Assembly: GCA_029310945.1 (NCBI GenBank)
Contig: JARJFC010000015.1
Coordinates: 30,227-94,226, forward strand
DNA from: Leptospira sp. 96542
GTDB lineage: Bacteria; Spirochaetota; Leptospiria; Leptospirales; Leptospiraceae
Direction of reading: 5' to 3'
DNA length: 64,000 bases
Under the pieces are notes generated by a model, which had not been told where the DNA came from, did not search any database, and was given only the letters and a program-made list of their open reading frames with translations. This document shows, in pieces, positions 20,080 through 27,655 of this stretch (positions are counted from its first letter, which is position 1; every line of letters starts with the position of its first letter). A program made the translations under genes and the position numbers.

Positions 20080-21189
20080 TCAGAAATTTGTTTCAAAGTG
20101 TAAACCATAAAACAAAGATTCATTCGGATTCTGTTGTTTTGTTAAGTTCAATGATTTACTTTGAGAATGAGAGTTTTCTATGCCAAAAATTGGTTTTAAA
20201 AATACAGCTTGGCTAACATTCGATTTATTTTCCATCTGCCCCAAATAAAAACTATCAATTAGCGAATAACTTAAGATCAGTGTGAATAGAACTGAATATC
20301 CAATAAAACGTTGTCTATGAAAATCATAACGTTTATTACCAAACGTGTTTGTTAAAATAAGAACCCTGCCATCGGGAGTGGGTAGGTATTCGGTATCTGC
20401 ATTGATTGCTTTGATTGATTCGTTGTATTCATACCACATACCAAGACCAGAGAGAGCCGCACCACCAAATAGTAAACTCGCCTTCGTATAATCTTTGTTT
20501 TGTATTGGAGCGTATCCAGGAACAATTTTGGGTGTTTCTTCCACGATGACTCTTTTTAAAAGAGATGGATTCGTGAGAGTGAAGGACTCAAAATCTTTCA
20601 CTTCCAATCGTTGTGTTTGTGATTTGTCTCCCTCTAAAACCATAAACCCTGATTCATATTTTTTTAAAACCCCACTATATTCGGCGCCCGAAAAAGTCCA
20701 AATTCCTTTTGTGCCAGGAACTAGATAACGATCGAGGATGAGTCCTTCTTCTGGAAACACCCTTAACTTTGCGATTTTTTTTATGGGGACCTCTTCCAAA
20801 ACCTGAGTGTTTGTTTTTTTGGCAAAACTGGCAGTGGTTTTTGTTAGTTTGTGTAAAACCAAATCACAATCTTCTTCGCCAAAGGTTTTGTAGTCGGCAC
20901 ATGCTGGTAATCCATCATAACCGATTTCCATTCCAAGCACATCGCTATGCGGAAATTTCCAACGTTTGCCCTTGTCTTGCCACTCAACATGGGTAGATGT
21001 AACAGTGATTGCCTTACCAAAAATGATTTCGCCATTTTTTAGTTTCAATTTGTCCGCAAACAAACCAGGGGATTGGAAAATGAGTGCGAAACCAATCGCA
21101 AAAACCCAAATCCAGAGATTGTAGAAACGGAATAACAAAGGTATTTTCTCTATTTTTGTGATAGATTTCTCTAACTTACTTATCGACAA
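20080..21189 (-). CDS. Envelope protein of unknown function with N-terminal signal or membrane segment
   Basis: I do not recognise a family. The 369-residue protein has a hydrophobic segment at about 25-45 ending near GLFADKLKLKNGE, which looks like a long signal peptide or anchor. A repeat of short beta-strand motifs follows (KNGEIIFGKAI and related LSm/SH3-like elements), then another small beta domain at about 150-210, and two hydrophobic segments at about 235-330. The C-terminus ends in aromatic phenylalanine. The start is TTG at 21189; no ATG or better start lies before the hydrophobic segment. That leaves only 14 bases to the GTG start of the divergent SpoIIE gene. Confidence 0.72.
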   Translation of the reverse strand: MSISKLEKSITKIEKIPLLFRFYNLWIWVFAIGFALIFQSPGLFADKLKLKNGEIIFGKAITVTSTHVEWQDKGKRWKFPHSDVLGMEIGYDGLPACADYKTFGEEDCDLVLHKLTKTTASFAKKTNTQVLEEVPIKKIAKLRVFPEEGLILDRYLVPGTKGIWTFSGAEYSGVLKKYESGFMVLEGDKSQTQRLEVKDFESFTLTNPSLLKRVIVEETPKIVPGYAPIQNKDYTKASLLFGGAALSGLGMWYEYNESIKAINADTEYLPTPDGRVLILTNTFGNKRYDFHRQRFIGYSVLFTLILSYSLIDSFYLGQMENKSNVSQAVFLKPIFGIENSHSQSKSLNLTKQQNPNESLFYGLHFETNF

Positions 21190-21203
21190 TACTAATAGTT
21201 GCC

Positions 21204-22718
21204 GTGAACAAAATCAAAACAACCAATTCTCTACGATTTAAAATTGGACTCTTTTATTCCTTACTTGCCTTACTCAATATTATCTTTTTTACGGTGATGA
21301 TATTTGAAAACCAGTCCGATTTACTCTTAAAAAATTTTCAATTCCAGTCTGAAAATCTAGCAAATACCATACTCGCAGAAATCCAAACCATCGGCCTCAC
21401 TGGTGCAAAGGACCAAACCTTCGAAGTGTTTCGTAAAAACCTGAAACTCTATGAAATAGACGAATTCCAAATATTTTCAGAATCAGGAGAGATCCTTCTC
21501 TCCGAACCAGAACGATTAGATTCTTCGCAAAAACAAATTGATGCGCAAATCCTAAAAAAAACCCAAGAGGTGTCATCCGACAAAGAAGGAAGCCTTTTTA
21601 AATCTCGTTATAGTTTGGAACTGAACGAGTCGGATTTCACTGTCAATTTTTTACTCCCCATTCAATTGACAACGGGCAAAGAAGTATTTTTATTCACCCA
21701 TTTTAATATCGCAAGTATCCAAGACCGCTTAAAACAATTGTACATCCAAGTAGGTTACGCCATTTTATGGGGGATTGTTTTCCATTTGGTATTTGCCATT
21801 TTGGTCTATCGAGCAATTTTTAAACGTGTAGGCATTTTAGAAACTGCTTCCAAGGAAATGGCGGATGGTAACTTAACCACAAGGGTTGAATGGGGTTTTA
21901 AGAATAAGGACGAATTGGATAATTTGGGTGTTTCTTTCAATAAAATGGCGGAAGAAATTCAAAACAAAGTAACAACCATTACACGGCTAAATGATGAAAT
22001 TAAACAAGAGTTAGAAATCGGAAAAGAGGTTCAGGAATTATTTTTACCTTCTCCCAAAAAATACAAAAAATTTAATATTGGAAAACTTTATAGACCCATG
22101 CGGGAAGTTTCCGGGGATTTATACCAATATTTCCATTCAGAAAAAGATCAGTTTTATGGTTTTTTTCTGGCAGATGCTTCAGGACATGGAGTGTCGGCTG
22201 CTCTTGTAACGGTTGTTATGGCAATTACGATTCAGTCCATAATGAAAGAAGGAAATTCTCCAATAAGTGCAGTGAATCAGTTAGGTGAGGTGATCGCCAA
22301 CCGTTTGCAAGCTTCATTTTTTGCTACAGGTGTTTTCGTAGTTTTTCAAAATCCAGGCCAGGTCCAGTTTGTCAATGCTGGGCACAATGCACCATTCATT
22401 ATTAGGCCAAGAACCAAAGAGGTGCGTTATGTGGATAGTTCTGGTCCACCACTTGGTATGGGTGACGACATTCAATATTCCCTCGAATCATTCGCAGTTG
22501 AACCAGGTGATAAGATTGTATTGTATACGGATGGAGTGGTAGAAACCCCTTTAAAAGAAGGCGGTTTATACGGGCTTGAAAGGTTTGAAAAATTAGTTTT
22601 AGACAACCTGCACTTATCAAATTTAGAAATCGTAAATAAAGTAATGGAAGATTTAGAAGAAAGAAATGAAGAATTTAAGGATGATGTGACAATGATCATC
22701 CTCGATGTACCAGAATGA
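21204..22718 (+). CDS. Membrane SpoIIE/PP2C-type serine phosphatase with HAMP domain
   Basis: The 504-residue protein begins with GTG. It has a membrane helix near 12-32, a periplasmic sensor region to about 185, a second membrane helix, a HAMP domain at about 200-255 (with KEMADGNLTTR), a short helical linker, then a SpoIIE-type phosphatase domain. The PP2C metal-binding motifs are present: VSGDLY, LADASGHG, NAGHNAPF, YTDGVVE and DDVTMIIL. Such RsbU/SpoIIE phosphatases dephosphorylate STAS-domain antagonists to free sigma factors or other targets. STAS proteins are encoded at 24247-24570 and 54267-54620. The stop overlaps the start of the next gene by 4 bases. Confidence 0.93.
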   Translation: MNKIKTTNSLRFKIGLFYSLLALLNIIFFTVMIFENQSDLLLKNFQFQSENLANTILAEIQTIGLTGAKDQTFEVFRKNLKLYEIDEFQIFSESGEILLSEPERLDSSQKQIDAQILKKTQEVSSDKEGSLFKSRYSLELNESDFTVNFLLPIQLTTGKEVFLFTHFNIASIQDRLKQLYIQVGYAILWGIVFHLVFAILVYRAIFKRVGILETASKEMADGNLTTRVEWGFKNKDELDNLGVSFNKMAEEIQNKVTTITRLNDEIKQELEIGKEVQELFLPSPKKYKKFNIGKLYRPMREVSGDLYQYFHSEKDQFYGFFLADASGHGVSAALVTVVMAITIQSIMKEGNSPISAVNQLGEVIANRLQASFFATGVFVVFQNPGQVQFVNAGHNAPFIIRPRTKEVRYVDSSGPPLGMGDDIQYSLESFAVEPGDKIVLYTDGVVETPLKEGGLYGLERFEKLVLDNLHLSNLEIVNKVMEDLEERNEEFKDDVTMIILDVPE

Positions 22719-24250
22719 AGAAATTATTATTCATTTTTTCATTTATATTCTTAGTTGTCTTTTTCATTTTTTCATCACAGGCCATAGTCGGTGTAAAACT
22801 CCAGGAACTTCGTTTTGGAATTTTACGCGATCAATTGATGAACTACGAACTCTCTTCACAAACACTACGCGAAAGATTAAAACAGATGTTTTTATCTAAA
22901 GACGATTATATCTCCGAGGTTCGAGTCAATGTGCTTGAATCAGGAATTATGAATTCAGAAACAGAGGCTTTGGATCTAAAAATGAGTCTGACAGATAAGT
23001 TTGGACTTTTTGTGATCAATGGTGTTCGTTTTTTAAATTTTAAATCCAAACTTGAATTAGAAGAACAACAAAATACAATCGTTCGTTTGCAATTCGCATT
23101 TTATATGGAACGAACTCGTAAATATCCGATCGCAAGTAAAAAATACGGGGAATTAGAAGAATCTATTAAAGGTTCATTATCTGATGAAATGGCTTTTACT
23201 TTACTCCACCATGGTTATTGTTTGGTGATGATGGGGGAAAGAGAAAAAGCATTTGTGAAATTAAATAAAACCATCGATCTCTTTCCAGGATCTCATTATT
23301 CCGAAAGCGCAAGCCTACTCCTCACTTTTTTAGAAGATGGTGAAAAAAAGAAAATAGAACTTAAATCCAAAAAAAACCAACCTGAAGAATTAGCATATAT
23401 GTTATTCCAGAGCGGTGATTATGAAGAAACGTTAAAAACCTTAGAGTCATTGCCTAAACTTACGAAGGATCAGTCCTATATCAAAGCTCGTTCAATGGAA
23501 GAACTGGGCAAAACTTCGAATGCAGTCAAAGAATACATCCAACTTGTGAAACAAAAAGAAAACAAAGAAGTTTCGATCAAGGCCAATCGTAGATTATTAC
23601 TTATCGGAAATTTTTACCAGGAGAACAAATCACTCGTTGCCTTTTCAAAAGAAGCTGCCGTCAAACTTGGCGATGAAAAAGCCGTCAAAAATATCGAAGA
23701 AGGAAAAACACTGGTTTTAAAACCAATCATCATAGAAAAGGTTTTGAATCAGAATGCGAACGAAAATCTAAGTTCGGAAGAAACTAAAGAACTGAATGAA
23801 ATCAAAGAAAATATAAAAGAATCATTAGAAAATTCTAATTTAGAAACCACCAAATTAGCTCAGGTTGTGTCTGAAGAAAAAATACCCTTGGTAGCGGAAG
23901 AAGAAACCAAACAAACGAATTTGGTCGTGAATAAAGAAATTAAAAAGGAAATTCAAACCCGAAAATTAAAAGTAAAACTGGGAGACGGGCGAGAGGTTCT
24001 TTGTAATGAAATAAAAATTGATTCGGGTCTTGCTCTATTGCAACTGGGAGAATTTGGATTGAGTGTTCCTTACGATTTAATCGTTTCTGTGGAACTCAGC
24101 CCGAAACAACCAGGAAGAGTGATCCTTGGGTTCAATGGAGGGGAGAGAAACTCAGAGAAGTGGATACTCACTCAAAATGGGGATTGGACAGAGCCGAAAT
24201 CGACACTAGAGCCAATCCCGAAAACAGCAGTTCAATACTTTCAGTTTTAG
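22715..24250 (+). CDS. TPR-like membrane-associated protein of unknown function
   Basis: The 511-residue protein begins with a hydrophobic signal or anchor (about 3-22), then helical tandem repeats resembling tetratricopeptide repeats between about 120 and 310 (for example around GYCLVMMGEREKAFVKLNKT and MLFQSGDYEETLKTLESL). A charged linker rich in Glu, Lys and Asn follows at about 340-410, then a small beta-rich C-terminal domain (from about 415) with KVKLGDGREVLCNE. Its ATG overlaps the SpoIIE phosphatase stop, suggesting a shared job such as scaffolding or sensing. Its TAG stop overlaps the stop of the convergent STAS gene by 4 bases. Confidence 0.82.
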   Translation: MKKLLFIFSFIFLVVFFIFSSQAIVGVKLQELRFGILRDQLMNYELSSQTLRERLKQMFLSKDDYISEVRVNVLESGIMNSETEALDLKMSLTDKFGLFVINGVRFLNFKSKLELEEQQNTIVRLQFAFYMERTRKYPIASKKYGELEESIKGSLSDEMAFTLLHHGYCLVMMGEREKAFVKLNKTIDLFPGSHYSESASLLLTFLEDGEKKKIELKSKKNQPEELAYMLFQSGDYEETLKTLESLPKLTKDQSYIKARSMEELGKTSNAVKEYIQLVKQKENKEVSIKANRRLLLIGNFYQENKSLVAFSKEAAVKLGDEKAVKNIEEGKTLVLKPIIIEKVLNQNANENLSSEETKELNEIKENIKESLENSNLETTKLAQVVSEEKIPLVAEEETKQTNLVVNKEIKKEIQTRKLKVKLGDGREVLCNEIKIDSGLALLQLGEFGLSVPYDLIVSVELSPKQPGRVILGFNGGERNSEKWILTQNGDWTEPKSTLEPIPKTAVQYFQF

Positions 24251-24570
24251 GGAAGTTCGGCTTCACCAGCAAGGATGGTAAAAAATTTATCCAAACTAGA
24301 AAGCTTTAGAATGACCATTACGTCTTGGCTCACATTCAGGAGGAAAAATTGTCCCTCTTCCGATTTGAGTTTTTTTTGCAGGTTTGCAAGCAAAGCAATC
24401 CCAGAAGAATCAAGTAATTTAATATTGACCATATCAATGGCAACGGACTCGGCTCCATCATCTATAATTTTATGGAGTTCCTTTTTCAAAGCAGGAGCTG
24501 AATAAATATCGAGAGAACCTTCTAAAGTGACAACAGTATGATTTTTAACTTGTTTGGTTGTGAAATTCAT
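24247..24570 (-). CDS. STAS-domain anti-sigma factor antagonist-like protein
   Basis: This 107-residue protein is a single STAS domain. The conserved loop LLDSSGIALL at about 52-61 carries the serine that anti-sigma kinases phosphorylate in SpoIIAA/RsbV proteins. Strands VTLEGSLDIYSAPAL and FFLLNVSQDVMVILKL fit the fold. It probably takes part in partner switching with a serine kinase and with SpoIIE-type phosphatases such as the one at 21204. A strong ribosome site (AGGAAG) lies 4 bases before ATG 24570. Upstream is a perfect 12-base palindrome at 24627-24638. The stop overlaps the convergent TPR gene stop. Confidence 0.92.
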   Translation of the reverse strand: MNFTTKQVKNHTVVTLEGSLDIYSAPALKKELHKIIDDGAESVAIDMVNIKLLDSSGIALLANLQKKLKSEEGQFFLLNVSQDVMVILKLSSLDKFFTILAGEAELP

Positions 24571-24626
24571 TGCACTTCCTATTGGCTCGTATACTCTCGT
24601 AGAGCTTGTCTATTTTGTAAAGAATT

Positions 24627-24638
24627 TTTGTATACAAA
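24627..24638. promoter_or_regulatory. Perfect 12-base palindrome upstream of STAS gene
   Basis: The sequence TTTGTATACAAA is a perfect palindrome. It lies 57 bases upstream of the STAS start in a noncoding stretch between that gene and the small ORF ending at 24671. Size, symmetry and position fit a dimeric repressor operator, and it also includes TATACA, a -10-like hexamer. Function is inferred only; no second copy was noticed nearby. Confidence 0.35.
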
Positions 24639-24670
24639 TGCGTTCACTCCCAACCTCGTTAGCAGTATCC

Positions 24671-24850
24671 CTAGGTTTGTAATTTTTTGAGCACCAAGGT
24701 CAATGCTTGGTTGAACCCATCAAATCCACCTTTGTCATATTCATTCAAATCTTTATATTCCAGCCCACCCATATCCAAAATCATTTTCCTCAATTCCGCT
24801 TCGAGGTAGTTTTTGCGAATATAATTTGTTTCCAAGATTTTCGGGTGCAC
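24671..24850 (-). CDS. Small protein of unknown function, start uncertain
   Basis: The C-terminal part reads like a real small protein: a charged amphipathic helix (IRKNYLEAELRKMILDMGGL), then KDLNEYDKGGFDGFNQAL and a lysine-rich end. I give a GTG at 24850 (59 residues) because the sequence before it (up to ATG 24937) is a low-complexity hydrophobic stretch. The 88-residue version from ATG 24937 is also possible and would add a membrane helix. Neither start has a clear ribosome site. It sits between the STAS gene and the divergent GGDEF/EAL gene. The rest of the 24571-24982 gap holds only the palindrome at 24627 and no other feature I can support. Confidence 0.45.
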   Translation of the reverse strand: MHPKILETNYIRKNYLEAELRKMILDMGGLEYKDLNEYDKGGFDGFNQALTLVLKKLQT

Positions 24851-24982
24851 TGTATAAAAATAGACGAAAAAAACTTTTAAAAATAAAACAAATTTTAGGT
24901 TGAGATTTCCCGAATTTTTCGAGAAGCTTAGTGGCATGTTCGGGCTCTGCTAGGTTTAGCAAAAAGGTTTGAACTAGAAAAA

Positions 24983-27085
24983 ATGGGAATTCCAATCAGC
25001 ACACTCATCATCGAAAGTGAATCTGACGAAGTATTTAGACTCATTCGCGAAATCAAATCGCATGGCCTGAGTCCTCTTTACAGAGTTGTAGAAAACTTTG
25101 ATCATTGGACAGAGGTTGTAGCGGAGGAAGATTGGGATGTCATCCTCTGTAGTGGAAGCCCACCCCATAAATCCGAAATTCGAAATTATTTAAAACATTT
25201 AGATGAGAAGGAATTGGACATTCCCTTTGTTCTCATTTCTGATGAAGTAGATTTTAAAGAAAACCTTCTGTTTATGAAAGAAGGAGTCAACGATTTAATA
25301 GACCGAAAGACTCTTTCCAGGTTAACTGAAGTTATAGAAAGGGAGCGGAGAGAACTTGTTCACCGTAAAGAAAAAAACACAACATCGAACTTTTTATTTG
25401 AATCTTTAAAAGAAATACAATTACAGAAATTTGCTTTGGACCAGGCCAATATTGTTTCCATTACAGATGCAAATGGAATCATCACTTATGTAAATGATGC
25501 ATTTTTAAAAGTATCCGGTTTTGAAAGAAAAGAGCTTATCGGCAACTCACATAGAATTTTAAAAAATCAGGATAAAACAAAAGAAGAGTGGTCAAAAATT
25601 TGGGAAACCATCCAAAAAGGAAATGTTTGGCGGGGTGAAATTTGTAATACAAATAAATCGGGTAAAGTATTTTGGGTAGATACCACTATCGTTCCATTTG
25701 CAAACACTGATAAAACAATATTTCAATACATTGCAATCCACCATAATATAACAGAACGTAAACTGGCAGAAGACCAGCTCACTTTTGATGCGTTTTATGA
25801 TAATTTAACTAGGCTGCCCAATAGAGCTCTGTTTCTTGCACGCATTGAACAGAAAATTTTTGAATACAATGTTAACAAATCTGGATTCCCAATTTTATTT
25901 TCTGTCAATATCGATAACTTCAAACGAATCAACCATTCACTTGGCAATGAAGCAGGCGATGAAATTTTAATCATTTATGCCAAACGTCTTTCGGAAATTG
26001 CCGGCAAAGATTGTATCATCACTCGTTTGGGGGCAGATAATTTTTCGATTTTGAAACTGGATATCCTTACTGTCGAAGAGGCGCTTGAATTTGCCGATAG
26101 AATGCTCGAAAAATTAGAAAATGTTATTTCGTTTCAAGGTTATGAAGTATATCTTACATCGTCTTGTGGTGTTGCGGCTTTTGGTAGTGCTGGTCGGGAA
26201 GCAGACTTACTGTTGCGAAATGCAGAAATTGCGATGTTTCATGCGAAAGCTGCAAAGGCAGGTTCTTCGGCTGTATTCAATCTTGCTATGCAAGAGAAAA
26301 TTAAATTCCAATTGGAAATCCAAAACGATTTAAAAAAGGCTCTTATCAGCAATGAAATATTTGTTTGTTACCAACCCATCCTTGATTTAAACCAAAACAC
26401 GATCGGTCATTGGGAAGCACTTGTTCGTTGGCGTCACCCCGTTAAAGGGATGATTTCCCCGATGGATTTTATACCTTTGGCAGAGGATTCTGGCCTTATT
26501 GTGCCGCTCACAAGGTTCGTGTTAGATGAAGCTTCTAAACTGATACAAAAAATTAATTCGGAAGAGGGGTTGTCGATAACAATTGCAATCAATTTAAGCC
26601 CTCAAGTTTTTTACGATCAGAACATTTTTCATTGGGTTGTAGACTTGCACCAAACAAAAAACATTCCTTATGATAGCATCCAAGTTGAAATAACTGAAAG
26701 TTTGGCGATGAAAAACCTTTCTGAAACAATTCCGATTTTGTCGAATTTAATGGACATAGGAGTTAAAGTGGCTCTGGACGATTTTGGAACTGGTTTTTCT
26801 TCACTTTCTTATTTGGAAAAACTACCTTTATCCATTGTCAAAATTGACAAATCATTTTTGAACAACGTTGTCGAAGGTTCAAAAGAAGCCCATCTTCTCG
26901 TTTCCATAATCAATATGGCACATGACTTAGGTTATTCGGTTGTGGCAGAAGGTGTAGAAGAAGAAGACCAACTACGTTTACTCAAGGAATTTAATTGTGA
27001 TAAAATCCAAGGTTATCTTTTTGCAAAGCCTCTAATGGAAGAGGAAGTACTGGATTTTATCAAAAATTTTGAAATGAAGAAATAA
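24983..27085 (+). CDS. Pseudo-receiver/PAS/degenerate GGDEF/EAL signalling protein (likely c-di-GMP phosphodiesterase)
   Basis: The 700-residue cytoplasmic protein has four domains. Residues 1-125 resemble a receiver, but the phosphoacceptor position holds Ser57 (WDVILCSGS) instead of Asp. A PAS domain spans about 145-262 with NGIITYVNDAFLKVSGF. The GGDEF domain (about 265-430) has GADNF at 350-354 in place of GG(D/E)EF, so cyclase activity is unlikely. The EAL domain (about 440-695) keeps EALVRWRHP, NLSPQVF, EITES, DDFGTGFSSLSYL at 599-611, KIDKSF, AEGVEE and QGYLFAKP, the metal- and substrate-binding set of active phosphodiesterases. Predicted action: hydrolysis of cyclic di-GMP, tuned by the PAS domain and possibly by GTP binding to the degenerate GGDEF. 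Confidence 0.92.
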   Translation: MGIPISTLIIESESDEVFRLIREIKSHGLSPLYRVVENFDHWTEVVAEEDWDVILCSGSPPHKSEIRNYLKHLDEKELDIPFVLISDEVDFKENLLFMKEGVNDLIDRKTLSRLTEVIERERRELVHRKEKNTTSNFLFESLKEIQLQKFALDQANIVSITDANGIITYVNDAFLKVSGFERKELIGNSHRILKNQDKTKEEWSKIWETIQKGNVWRGEICNTNKSGKVFWVDTTIVPFANTDKTIFQYIAIHHNITERKLAEDQLTFDAFYDNLTRLPNRALFLARIEQKIFEYNVNKSGFPILFSVNIDNFKRINHSLGNEAGDEILIIYAKRLSEIAGKDCIITRLGADNFSILKLDILTVEEALEFADRMLEKLENVISFQGYEVYLTSSCGVAAFGSAGREADLLLRNAEIAMFHAKAAKAGSSAVFNLAMQEKIKFQLEIQNDLKKALISNEIFVCYQPILDLNQNTIGHWEALVRWRHPVKGMISPMDFIPLAEDSGLIVPLTRFVLDEASKLIQKINSEEGLSITIAINLSPQVFYDQNIFHWVVDLHQTKNIPYDSIQVEITESLAMKNLSETIPILSNLMDIGVKVALDDFGTGFSSLSYLEKLPLSIVKIDKSFLNNVVEGSKEAHLLVSIINMAHDLGYSVVAEGVEEEDQLRLLKEFNCDKIQGYLFAKPLMEEEVLDFIKNFEMKK

Positions 27086-27088
27086 ACT

Positions 27089-27616
27089 TTATTCGCACAT
27101 TAGTTTGCGAGCCGTGATTTTACAGTTTCTAGTTTTTCCATCTTCCGTGAGAACACCCAAACCTTCCGCCCCATCACCGGTAAAATCACCAGAAACCGAT
27201 TTTCCATCTTTAAAAGTGTAATTACCTTTGCCATTGATTTGGCCATTTGCAAATTCACCTACATACTTATCACCATTTTTAAAGGTATATTCGCCAGGAC
27301 CTTGTTTTTTATCTTCAGAATAAGTTCCGTTGAATTTTTCGCCATCTGCGTATAGGAAATTACCAGCACCATCTCTCAAATCGTTTTTAAAAGAACCTGA
27401 ATAGATGTCTCCGTTGTCATAAACGAATTTACCAACACCATTTACACAATTGCCTTCCACACAACCTTTATTACCAGTTTTATTTTGGTCATCGTTTAGT
27501 TTGACACCGTCTGCAGATTTTTCGGTGACTGTATCTTTTGTGGCTGTATTTGCACAATCTTGGAAAATCAAAACAAAAAATACGAAATAGAAAAGAGTGG
27601 TTGTTATACGTTTCAT
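27089..27616 (-). CDS. MORN-repeat lipoprotein
   Basis: The 175-residue protein starts with a lysine/arginine N-terminus, a hydrophobic core and FQDC, a spirochaete-style lipobox with Cys about residue 21. After a hydrophilic linker come at least four MORN-type repeats of about 23 residues (YDNGDIYSGSFKND, YADGEKFNGTYSED, FKNGDKYVGEFANG, FKDGKSVSGDFTGD). MORN repeats form elongated beta sheets and often bind lipids or proteins. The likely location is the periplasm or outer membrane; the role is unknown. The gene converges with the GGDEF/EAL gene, 3 bases between stops. Confidence 0.87.
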   Translation of the reverse strand: MKRITTTLFYFVFFVLIFQDCANTATKDTVTEKSADGVKLNDDQNKTGNKGCVEGNCVNGVGKFVYDNGDIYSGSFKNDLRDGAGNFLYADGEKFNGTYSEDKKQGPGEYTFKNGDKYVGEFANGQINGKGNYTFKDGKSVSGDFTGDGAEGLGVLTEDGKTRNCKITARKLMCE

Positions 27617-27655
27617 GGGAACCCCTACCTAATTCCAACCAAACCAAAACAAAAA

